A stretch of 10,581 bases of DNA. It comes from Candidatus Binatota bacterium (lineage in GTDB: Bacteria; Desulfobacterota; Binatia; Bin18). The stretch covers positions 1 to 10,581 of the forward strand of contig WTHE01000593.1 of assembly GCA_011523315.1 (NCBI GenBank). Direction: 5' to 3'. This document shows, piece after piece, positions 1-6,352 of the stretch. Each line of letters starts with the position of its first letter. Position 1 is the stretch's first letter. Position numbers and translations under genes: made by a program. The notes beneath the pieces were generated by a model. It saw only the letters and a program-made list of their open reading frames with translations, did no database searches and was not told the DNA's origin.

Positions 1-1
1 T

Positions 2-490
2 TCGCTCAATAAGTATGACGCCCGCCGGAATGCCCAGAGCCAGGGCGGTGGGGGGCCGTCCCCTGCCACCGCCGGTGGTGCGGCCGATACGGCCTCTGGA
101 GCCGGTGGTGGTGCTTTTCCTGAGTTGGGATCGGGCGGCTCAATCGCCTCTTCTGAGATATCGGGAACCGAGACGAATCCGCAGGTTCCCGCTGGGGCGC
201 TTGGCGGCCCAACCCAGGTTTCCGACGTGACGGAGTTGAGCCCGGCCCTGGGAATCCCGCCAGGGGGTGGCGAGGAAGAAACGCCGGACGGGACCGCCGG
301 ACGGGTGCCGATTGGACGACAGCCGGTTCTGGGCAGCGGCCAGCTCCCGGAAGACATTCCTGCGGCCGACAACGACAGCGTCCTCGAGGCGCAGATCCGG
401 GCGGCAGCCATGCAGGAACAGGATCCGCACATGCGGGAACGATTATGGAACGAATACCGTCGCTACAAGGGGCTGCCGGTACAAGAATAG
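2..490 (+). CDS. Hypothetical protein, Gly/Pro/Ala-rich, C-terminal part only
   Basis: The frame is open from the first complete codon at position 2 to TAG at 488-490, giving 162 residues of a protein whose start lies upstream of the window. The N-terminal two thirds is low complexity, with runs of Gly, Ala, Pro, Ser and Thr and several GGG clusters, and is probably disordered. The last 40 or so residues change character: they are charged and helix-prone (LEAQIRAAAMQEQDPHMRER, then an Arg/Tyr-rich end KGLPVQE). I do not recognise the family. An internal TTG at 125 could serve as a start, but the frame continues upstream without a stop, so a longer protein is likelier. The gene ends 26 bp before the lipoprotein gene and is probably in the same operon. 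It may be a linker-rich envelope or scaffold protein, which is inference only. Confidence 0.7.
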   Translation, partial: SLNKYDARRNAQSQGGGGPSPATAGGAADTASGAGGGAFPELGSGGSIASSEISGTETNPQVPAGALGGPTQVSDVTELSPALGIPPGGGEEETPDGTAGRVPIGRQPVLGSGQLPEDIPAADNDSVLEAQIRAAAMQEQDPHMRERLWNEYRRYKGLPVQE

Positions 491-505
491 GCGCGATTAG
501 GTGTC

Positions 506-511
506 AGGTGG
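506..511 (+). promoter_or_regulatory. Ribosome binding site that sets the lipoprotein start
   Basis: AGGTGG lies five bases upstream of GTG 517. It supports that start over the upstream in-frame ATG at 445, which would put an unrelated charged stretch in front of the signal peptide and overlap the previous gene. Confidence 0.5.
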
Positions 512-516
512 AATTG

Positions 517-1728
517 GTGAAAACGTTTACCGTCTACCTGTTGTGTGTCGCCCTGACGCTCTCAGGCTGCGCCGCCAGCCCGGGATTGAGGCCGACTCAC
601 AGCGTCGGATTGCCCCCTTCGTCTGCCTCGGCTCAGGCTCCCGCACCCAGGCCGATCAGTAACCACCCCAGACTGGACATCATTGTTCCGGTCTTTGATC
701 CCGGCCTCTCCGAGGGTGCCGCCGAGGACGGGGTGTGGCCGGAACTGCGGCGGGCCGAGGCCAACCGCTTTGCCCACAAACTGAAACTGGCGCTCGAAGA
801 GACAGGCGCCTTTGGGGCCGTCCGGGTCACCCCCGATACGACCGCCACCGGTGACCTGTACGTGATGGGCACAATTCAGGAGTCGTCCGGCGAGGAAGTC
901 ACCATCGACCTGGCGGTCCGGGACATTTCCGGCGCCGACTGGTTTGACCAGTCCTTCAGCCATACGGTCGCCCCCAGTTTCCACACCAACATCCGCAACA
1001 CGGGCAAGGACCCCTACGACCCGGTGTTCAGAAACGCCGCCTATTACCTGGTCGAACAGCTCAACCAGCGGCAGGCCGCTTCCCTGGAACAGCTGAAAAT
1101 GCTGACCGACCTCCGCTTTGGCGTCAGCCTCACCGAGGAAGCCTTCTCCGAACATCTCAGAATGGAAGCCGGTCAATTCGCGCTGGCCAGTTATCCCAGC
1201 AGCGATGATCCCATGCTGCTGAGAACCAAGGCCATTCGTGTCCGCGATCAGCTTTTCGTCGATGATTTACAGGACAACTACCGGGTGTTCAGCGATAAGA
1301 TGGACGCCAGCTACCTGATCTGGCAGGAACACAGCTTGGCCGAACGTGAGGCGGAGAAACAGACCAAGCGGAAAGCCCTCATTCAGGGAGTCGCCGGCGC
1401 CCTGCTCGTCGGCCTCGGCATTGCCGGTATGGCTATGGCGCCACAAGGCGGCCTCGGCACGGTCGCGACAACCGCAGGACTGGCCAGCGGCGTTGCCGGT
1501 GCGGTCATGCTCGGCAAAAGCTTTCAGACGAGTAAGGAGGCCAAAGTCCACCGCGATGCGCTCAACGAGCTTGGCGAGTCCATTGACGTTGAACTCGCTC
1601 CCCAGGTTGTCGCGTTTGAGCAAGACACCCAGAAGCTGACCGGGACGGCAAAAGAGCAGTTCGGTCAGTGGCGCGCCTTTCTCAAGAAAATGTACGAACA
1701 AGAGCGGACACCGGAGGTGGAACTCTAA
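517..1728 (+). CDS. Predicted lipoprotein with a glycine-zipper-like hydrophobic segment
   Basis: I start this gene at GTG 517, five bases after an AGGTGG Shine-Dalgarno-like run (506-511). The 403-residue product then begins with a classic lipoprotein signal: MK, a hydrophobic core and the lipobox LSGC with the lipidated Cys at residue 18. The following residue is Ala, not Asp, which favours outer-membrane sorting by the E. coli rule. Residues of about 50-155 alternate strands and helices (LDIIVPVFDPG, then LALEETGAFGAVRV, then DLYVMGTIQE). This resembles the alpha/beta fold of TolB/CsgG-type envelope lipoproteins, but that is a weak, pattern-level resemblance. Residues of about 287-334 form a Gly/Ala-rich hydrophobic stretch with GxxxG spacing, able to cross or enter a membrane as a hairpin. 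The charged C-terminus (about 335-403) looks helical. The exact family is not recognised. Position suggests an outer-membrane partner of the membrane complex encoded downstream. Confidence 0.8.
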   Translation: MKTFTVYLLCVALTLSGCAASPGLRPTHSVGLPPSSASAQAPAPRPISNHPRLDIIVPVFDPGLSEGAAEDGVWPELRRAEANRFAHKLKLALEETGAFGAVRVTPDTTATGDLYVMGTIQESSGEEVTIDLAVRDISGADWFDQSFSHTVAPSFHTNIRNTGKDPYDPVFRNAAYYLVEQLNQRQAASLEQLKMLTDLRFGVSLTEEAFSEHLRMEAGQFALASYPSSDDPMLLRTKAIRVRDQLFVDDLQDNYRVFSDKMDASYLIWQEHSLAEREAEKQTKRKALIQGVAGALLVGLGIAGMAMAPQGGLGTVATTAGLASGVAGAVMLGKSFQTSKEAKVHRDALNELGESIDVELAPQVVAFEQDTQKLTGTAKEQFGQWRAFLKKMYEQERTPEVEL

Positions 1729-1780
1729 CAAGGTGAACGATGATCTCTTCTCGATGAGATGGTCATCATCGTTCACCTTG
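1729..1780 (+). repeat. Perfect 16-bp inverted repeat forming a stem-loop
   Basis: The left arm CAAGGTGAACGATGAT (1729-1744) is the exact reverse complement of the right arm ATCATCGTTCACCTTG (1765-1780). The 20-nt loop contains a small internal TCTC/GAGA pairing (1749-1752 with 1756-1759). The left arm begins at the first base after the lipoprotein stop codon. The right arm ends three bases before the probable ribosome binding site of the next gene (1784-1787). No T-run follows, so it is not a typical intrinsic terminator. It could protect the upstream mRNA end, cause partial termination or limit translation of the next gene. Confidence 0.85.
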
Positions 1781-1783
1781 CCT

Positions 1784-1787
1784 GGAG
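1784..1787 (+). promoter_or_regulatory. Ribosome binding site for the TPR/PEGA gene
   Basis: GGAG sits seven bases before ATG 1795. It makes that ATG a better start than ATG 1759, which lies in the loop of the stem-loop and has no purine-rich sequence at a suitable distance. Confidence 0.5.
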
Positions 1788-1794
1788 CGCAGGA

Positions 1795-3249
1795 ATGCTG
1801 GACGAGCGGCTCGCAGGCGCGAATCGGCACGCGTGGAACACGTGGCTCAAGGCAGCCGCAGTCGTGGCCATCGGCATATCGGGCTTCGGACTGTGGCTGG
1901 CGGAACTGGTGATACCCCACCAACCGGCGGGCGAAATCGGCAGCTCCGCCCCCGAAGTGTCGAGCAACGCGACAATCCCGGGCTTGGACGTGCTCCAGTC
2001 CGCTGCCCCGTCAATCGACACCGACCCGCGCGAACGCTTCAAGCAGGCCCTGGGTGAGTATATGCGCGAGGTCGAGCCGCTCATCCACAGCCAGACGTTC
2101 ACCAGCTGGGATGCGGTCGCCCAGCGCGACCTGACGGCTATGAAGGCCGCCGCCCTGCAGGCCTTCAGCGACGGAAACCACGCCGACGCGCTCGCACTGC
2201 TCACCACCGCGCTTGAAAAGGCGCGCACCGCGCTGGAGCAACGCGAGGCGGCGTTCACCACGGCGCTTGCGGCTGCGGACGCCAGCCTTGAACAGGACGA
2301 CTACGATGCCGCCAGCCTGCATATCACCGAAGCCCTGCGCATCAGGCCGCAGTCGCCCGAAGCCCTGCACCTGCAGGCCAAGATTGAGACATTACCGGAA
2401 GTGCTGGTCCACGTCGAAGCCGCGCGGATAGCCAGGCTGGAAAACAATACCCAGGCCGAGCTGCGAGCGCTGGAGGAAGTCGTCAAGCGGGATCCCTCCC
2501 GGCCGGCCAGCCGTCAGCGTCTGGCCAGCCTGAGGACAGCGATTCAGGATGACCGCTACAGCCGTCATATTGCCCGCGGGTTTGCCGCCCTGGAAAAGAA
2601 CGATCTCGGCAGTGCCCAGGAGCATCTCAACCACGCGCGTCGGATCTTTCCTAATCGGCCCGAAACCGCCCTGCTGGCCAAGCAGGTACGCGAACGTGAT
2701 CATGGCTTGCAGGTCGAACGTCTGCTCCACCAGGCCCGCTCTGCCGAGCAGGCGGACGACTGGTCTGCGGCGCTTGACGCCTATCGGCAGGTCGAGGCGA
2801 TCCGGCCCGGACACGCACCGGCCATCCAGGGCCGTCAGACTGCCGAGCGCCTCCTGGCTCTGCTCAGCGCCATCACGTCCCAGCTCGACGCTCCGCACCG
2901 ACTGACGTTGCCACCCGTTGCCGCCCAGGCCCGAGAGCTGATCGCCCAGGGCAGGCAAGCCGGACAGGCCAGCCCGCACTTGGCCGCCCGGGCTGCTGAA
3001 CTCCGGCACACGCTGGAGCGCTACTCCAGACAGGTCCCGGTTCGGATCGTCTCCGACGGCAAGACAAACATATCGGTCAGGGGAGTCGGTCGGGTCGGAG
3101 CGGTCGTCTCGAAGCTGATCCACCTCAAGCCAGGCGCGTACCGCTTCGAGGGCAGTCGGAGCGGATACAAATCGGAGATCGTACAGGTTCGGGTCCCACC
3201 GGACGCGTTTGACGTTCAGGTTGAGATTGTTTGCGATGAACCGATTTGA
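1795..3249 (+). CDS. Single-pass membrane protein with TPR-like repeats and a PEGA-like C-terminus
   Basis: From ATG 1795 the product is 484 residues. A short basic N-terminus is followed by one membrane helix at about residues 18-40, so the bulk should be periplasmic. Residues of about 90-370 are Ala/Leu-rich paired helices with TPR-like spacing: repeated patterns such as ALQAFSDGNHADALALL, ASLEQDDYDAASLHITEAL, FAALEKNDLGSAQEHL and ARSAEQADDWSAALDAY each show small residues at the helix contacts. The last 75 or so residues are beta-rich and PEGA-like, with a LKPGAYRFEGSRSGYKSEIV segment containing the hallmark G-x-Y and GY positions. TPRs usually bind partner proteins and PEGA domains are extracytoplasmic in many envelope proteins. 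I infer a periplasmic scaffold. The next gene starts inside this one (14-bp overlap) and has the same topology, so the two products probably work together. An alternative start at ATG 1759 would add 12 residues. Confidence 0.82.
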   Translation: MLDERLAGANRHAWNTWLKAAAVVAIGISGFGLWLAELVIPHQPAGEIGSSAPEVSSNATIPGLDVLQSAAPSIDTDPRERFKQALGEYMREVEPLIHSQTFTSWDAVAQRDLTAMKAAALQAFSDGNHADALALLTTALEKARTALEQREAAFTTALAAADASLEQDDYDAASLHITEALRIRPQSPEALHLQAKIETLPEVLVHVEAARIARLENNTQAELRALEEVVKRDPSRPASRQRLASLRTAIQDDRYSRHIARGFAALEKNDLGSAQEHLNHARRIFPNRPETALLAKQVRERDHGLQVERLLHQARSAEQADDWSAALDAYRQVEAIRPGHAPAIQGRQTAERLLALLSAITSQLDAPHRLTLPPVAAQARELIAQGRQAGQASPHLAARAAELRHTLERYSRQVPVRIVSDGKTNISVRGVGRVGAVVSKLIHLKPGAYRFEGSRSGYKSEIVQVRVPPDAFDVQVEIVCDEPI

Positions 3250-5320
3250 GCAACGCATTAAAAGTGCCCGACAATACCAACGCAGCCGCTACGGGACCAT
3301 CGCAATTGCGCTGGTGGGCGGCGTGCTGGTTGTCGCGCTGACTGTCGTCTTCATGACCGGAACCTCGGTCAGGATCGCACCCGCGGACGCGGCCCAGACC
3401 GGCTCCGTCGGCGTTGAGACCGGTATTGCGGTCGCCGTCTCGGGCGTGGTGTATGCCCTCAGTTCACAGCCCGTCGTTGCTGTGAGCGCACCCGGCTTTC
3501 GGACTGCCAGCCGCCAGATTCAGCCCCACGAACGGGGCGGTGTGATCAGCGTCACGCTTCAGGAGTTACCCGGCCACCTCTATGCACGATGCACGGTGAT
3601 GACCGCCTCGTTAGGAAGCGATCAGCGTGTCCCGTGTTCGACCAGCCCGGCGGGTGAGGCCACCCGCTGGTCGCTGAACGACGACCGGCTGGCCACAGGC
3701 GCCGAGTTCGAGCGCGAACTCCTGCCGGGCGAATACCGGCTTGGCGTCAATCATCCCTATTACCGGACCGTCGAACAGCAGGTCACCATTGGCCGTGGCG
3801 AACGGCTTGAACTCGACATTCCGCTCCAGCAGGTGGAGGGCGAGATCGTTATTCAGTCTCTTCCGACCGGCGCCTCGGTCAGCCTCAACGGCGTGGCGGC
3901 CGGAACAACGCCGCTGCGCACCCGTCTGGCCGGCGGCACGCATCAGCTCGAGGTGGCACTCGACGGCTATGCGCGGGTTTCCGAAAGCCTGGAGCTGACC
4001 AACGCTGCCTTGTCAGTCGAGCGCTCCTACCGTCTCCGGCGGCCAACCGCGACCCTGGCCTTTGAGGTAAGTCCGCCGAACGGGAGCCTGCTGGTCAACG
4101 GCAAACGGGTCAATCCCGCTCAGAACCATAGCGTGGCGGCCAACACCCAGGTCAATGTCACCTATCTCAGCCCAGGCTATACCAGCCTGAGCCGCACGCT
4201 GGTCGCTCGGGCCCAGCAAACCACCCGCGTGCGGCTGCACTTGCAGCCCGAGTTCGGCCGAGTCGAGGTGCGGGCTCGGCCCCAGGCGCGTGTGTTCATC
4301 GACGGCGCGGAAAAAGGCGCGACGCCGCTGAGCCTGAGTCTGGCGACCAAACCCCAAACGATTTCCCTCAGACGCCCGGGCTACCGGACGATTGACAAAC
4401 AGATCACGCCGTCGCCCACCCATACGACGGTGATAGACGAAAGCCTGGCTACCGAGTTTGCGGCACGTCTGGCAGAAGCGCCCAAGCGGTATGCCAACGC
4501 TGCTGGCGTGGAACTGGTCTTATTTCATCCGACCCGCTTCACCATGGGCGCGCCACGTCACCAGAAGGGCCAGCGGGCCAACGAGTTTGAGCGGCAGGTG
4601 ACCCTCAGGAAACCGTTCTATGCGGGCAAATACGAAATCACCAACGCCCAGTTTCAGAAATTCAAGCCCGACCACGCTGGGTCGGCCGAGTTGCCCGTGA
4701 CCGCTGTTGGCTGGCTGGATGCGGCGATGTTCTGCAACTGGCTGAGCCGCCAGGAAGATTTGCCGCCGTTTTACCGCATCAGGAACGGCGAACTGGTCGG
4801 CCTCGACACGACCTCGGACGGCTACCGGCTGCTGACGGAGGCCGAATGGGAGTGGCTGGCGCGCCGAGCGGGACGCAAGGCCGAGACGGTGTTCCCGTGG
4901 GGTGACGAAGCCGTCCTGCCGCCCCGGACCGGGAATGTGGCCGATGAGAGCACCCAGGGCAGCACACGGTTCTACATTCCGAATTACACCGATGGACACG
5001 CCAGCCTGGCTCCGGTCGGGAGTTTTCCGGCTGAGTCGTCCGGGCTCCACGATCTGACCGGCAACGTCAGCGAATGGGTGCATGACTATTATGCGATTGT
5101 GGCTGACCCGGCGGCTGCCGGCGCGGTCGATCCGCTCGGCCCGGCTTCCGGCCAGTCGCACGTCATCAAAGGCTCGAGTTGGCGCTCGGGCTCCCTGACC
5201 CCCCTGCGCGCGGCGTATAGAGACGGCCTGCACGAGGGGCGAGACGATGTGGGGTTCAGAATAGCCAGATACCTGTATGCCAATGAGGAAAACGCGACAC
5301 ACCGGCAAACCGCACGATAA
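3236..5320 (+). CDS. Membrane-anchored PEGA-repeat protein with a non-catalytic FGE-sulfatase-like domain
   Basis: The product is 694 residues from ATG 3236. A basic N-terminus (MNRFEQRIKSARQYQRSR) precedes a membrane helix at about residues 20-42. About 370 periplasmic residues follow, made of PEGA-like beta repeats; the clearest are PTGASVSLNGVAAGTTPL and PQARVFIDGAEKGATPLSL, with more diverged copies before and between them. Cys119 and Cys134 could form a disulfide. Residues of about 420-684 are an FGE-sulfatase (SUMF1/DUF323) domain: FTMG, AGKYEITNAQF, RLLTEAEWEWLARR, FPWGDE, GLHDLTGNVSEW and a terminal GFRIAR are all present. The paired Cys that formylglycine-generating enzymes use near the C-terminus are missing: the segment reads SSWRSGSLTPLRAAYRDG. 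It is therefore probably a binding or structural version. The start overlaps the preceding stop by 14 bp and the ribosome binding site is weak, suggesting translational coupling. A TTG at 3209 is an alternative start. Confidence 0.88.
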   Translation: MNRFEQRIKSARQYQRSRYGTIAIALVGGVLVVALTVVFMTGTSVRIAPADAAQTGSVGVETGIAVAVSGVVYALSSQPVVAVSAPGFRTASRQIQPHERGGVISVTLQELPGHLYARCTVMTASLGSDQRVPCSTSPAGEATRWSLNDDRLATGAEFERELLPGEYRLGVNHPYYRTVEQQVTIGRGERLELDIPLQQVEGEIVIQSLPTGASVSLNGVAAGTTPLRTRLAGGTHQLEVALDGYARVSESLELTNAALSVERSYRLRRPTATLAFEVSPPNGSLLVNGKRVNPAQNHSVAANTQVNVTYLSPGYTSLSRTLVARAQQTTRVRLHLQPEFGRVEVRARPQARVFIDGAEKGATPLSLSLATKPQTISLRRPGYRTIDKQITPSPTHTTVIDESLATEFAARLAEAPKRYANAAGVELVLFHPTRFTMGAPRHQKGQRANEFERQVTLRKPFYAGKYEITNAQFQKFKPDHAGSAELPVTAVGWLDAAMFCNWLSRQEDLPPFYRIRNGELVGLDTTSDGYRLLTEAEWEWLARRAGRKAETVFPWGDEAVLPPRTGNVADESTQGSTRFYIPNYTDGHASLAPVGSFPAESSGLHDLTGNVSEWVHDYYAIVADPAAAGAVDPLGPASGQSHVIKGSSWRSGSLTPLRAAYRDGLHEGRDDVGFRIARYLYANEENATHRQTAR

Positions 5321-5325
5321 TAATC

Positions 5326-5330
5326 GGAGG
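5326..5330 (+). promoter_or_regulatory. Ribosome binding site for the 48-residue membrane protein
   Basis: GGAGG is followed after nine bases by TTG 5340. This strong site just after the preceding stop (5320) is the main reason to believe the short gene is translated. Confidence 0.6.
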
Positions 5331-5339
5331 AAGAGAGCA

Positions 5340-5486
5340 TTGTTCACTGTAAAGAGCCGTCGGCTTATCATCATCCTGGTCGTGTCCGGGCTGATCGGCG
5401 CCGGCCTGCTGGCGGTTGCCGTTGCCCAGTCGGGCCGAGCCTCATTCAGTCTGAATGCGCCGGCCTCATTCCCGGTGGATATCTGA
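5340..5486 (+). CDS. Small single-pass membrane protein (48 residues)
   Basis: A TTG start at 5340 sits behind a clear GGAGG and yields 48 residues. A basic N-terminus (KSRR) is followed by a strongly hydrophobic helix at about residues 9-30 (LIIILVVSGLIGAGLLAVAV) and a short polar tail with SGRASFSLNAPASFPVDI. The positive-inside rule puts the N-terminus in the cytoplasm. It stops 2 bp before the proton-channel start, so translation is probably coupled. I recognise no family. Small single-helix proteins often accompany or stabilise membrane complexes, and the position between the PEGA/FGE-like gene and the channel gene fits such a role, though this is inference. A longer in-frame reading from ATG 5277 would overlap the previous gene by 44 bp and lacks support. 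Confidence 0.6.
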   Translation: MFTVKSRRLIIILVVSGLIGAGLLAVAVAQSGRASFSLNAPASFPVDI

Positions 5487-5488
5487 GT

Positions 5489-6352
5489 ATGACGAAAACC
5501 CTGTCGAACATGATCGCCCTGGTGGTGTGTGTGGTGGCCGTGCATATCACCTATATCGGTTACATCCGGCCACAGGCGTCGCTGGTGCTCGAAGCGTCGA
5601 GACAGGCCGGCCAGTCGGCTCCCCGCCACCTCGTCGTCATCCTCAAGGATTACGAGCAAGAGATTTGTCTGATTCTGATGCTGTGGGGGATGTTTCTCAT
5701 TCTCGGCAAATGCCTTGCCATTCTGCGCGAGCAGTATCTGTTTTCCGTTGATCTGCTTGAGGAATCCACCGAAGAACCCGAAGAGACGGCCGAGGCTGAG
5801 GCGGCCGAAGACTCCCTGGGAGAATTCCACGGCTTGAACAGCGCCCTGAAAACGCTCGAAGCCCTGCCCCCCGATATCCGTGAAACGCCGCTGGTCAAGA
5901 CCCTCATGACCAGCCTGCGCCGCTTCCTGATTACCCAGGATGTCCAGAACACGTCTGACGCCATCGAGTCCAGCGTTGAGGCCCTGGCCCTCAAGCAGGA
6001 TGCCGAGAACTCCATGATCCGCTATCTCATCTGGGCCATCCCGTCGATCGGCTTTATCGGCACCGTGCGGGGCATCGGCCAAGCTCTGTCCCAGGCCGAC
6101 CAGGCGCTTGCCGGTGATATCGCCGGGATGACCGAGAGCCTGGGCATTGCGTTCAATTCCACCTTGGTCGCGCTGCTGATCAGCATCGCCCTGATGTTCA
6201 TGCTGCATCAGCTTCAACGGCTGCAAGATAATCTGGTGGTGGATACGCAGGACTACTGCGAGGCCTTCCTGCTCAATCGCATCAGCAAAGGTGACGATGG
6301 CCACCCGGTCAAGCTGGAATCATCACCATCTTTGTCGGTAGGTCGAAACTGA
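5489..6352 (+). CDS. MotA/TolQ/ExbB family proton-channel protein
   Basis: The 287-residue product has four predicted membrane helices, at about residues 8-26, 59-79, 179-200 and 218-239, with a cytoplasmic loop of about 100 residues between helices 2 and 3. Helix 3 carries IGFIGTVRGIG, matching the GLFGTVWGI-type signature of ExbB/TolQ, with Thr192 at the channel-lining position. Helix 4 carries LGIAFNSTLVALLI with Thr225 in the second conserved polar position. The loop has an acidic Glu/Ala-rich patch at about residues 91-108. In this family five channel subunits surround two single-pass ExbD/TolR/MotB-type subunits and proton flow drives rotation. Four helices resemble MotA/ZorA more than three-helix ExbB. 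I see no long cytoplasmic tail of the ZorA kind. GGTGG (5474-5478) lies ten bases before ATG 5489. The stop overlaps the proposed start of the first VWA gene. Confidence 0.9.
   Translation: MTKTLSNMIALVVCVVAVHITYIGYIRPQASLVLEASRQAGQSAPRHLVVILKDYEQEICLILMLWGMFLILGKCLAILREQYLFSVDLLEESTEEPEETAEAEAAEDSLGEFHGLNSALKTLEALPPDIRETPLVKTLMTSLRRFLITQDVQNTSDAIESSVEALALKQDAENSMIRYLIWAIPSIGFIGTVRGIGQALSQADQALAGDIAGMTESLGIAFNSTLVALLISIALMFMLHQLQRLQDNLVVDTQDYCEAFLLNRISKGDDGHPVKLESSPSLSVGRN
6340..6342 (+). promoter_or_regulatory. Possible ribosome binding site for the CTG-initiated VWA gene
   Basis: AGG, within the GGTAGG run at 6337-6342, is six bases upstream of CTG 6349. It is short and weak, but it sits at a normal distance. 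Confidence 0.35.

Noticed and set aside
445..516. ATG 445 as the start of the lipoprotein gene
   Set aside because: It would overlap the preceding gene by 46 bp and place 24 unrelated residues before a well-formed lipoprotein signal.
1729..1780. Stem-loop as a Rho-independent terminator
   Set aside because: The right arm is followed by CCTGGAGC, with no T-run, and the loop is long (20 nt). I keep it as an inverted repeat of unknown role.
1759..1794. ATG 1759 as the start of the TPR/PEGA gene
   Set aside because: It lies in the stem-loop and has no Shine-Dalgarno. ATG 1795 has GGAG seven bases upstream and still includes the whole membrane helix.
3236..5320. Active formylglycine-generating enzyme
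   Set aside because: The C-terminal cysteine pair is absent and no sulfatase gene is seen in the window.
4520..6304. 594-residue open frame on the - strand
   Set aside because: It lies opposite the FGE-like domain and the channel gene, both of which have clear family motifs. Long antisense frames are common in GC-rich coding DNA, and its translation shows no domain I recognise.
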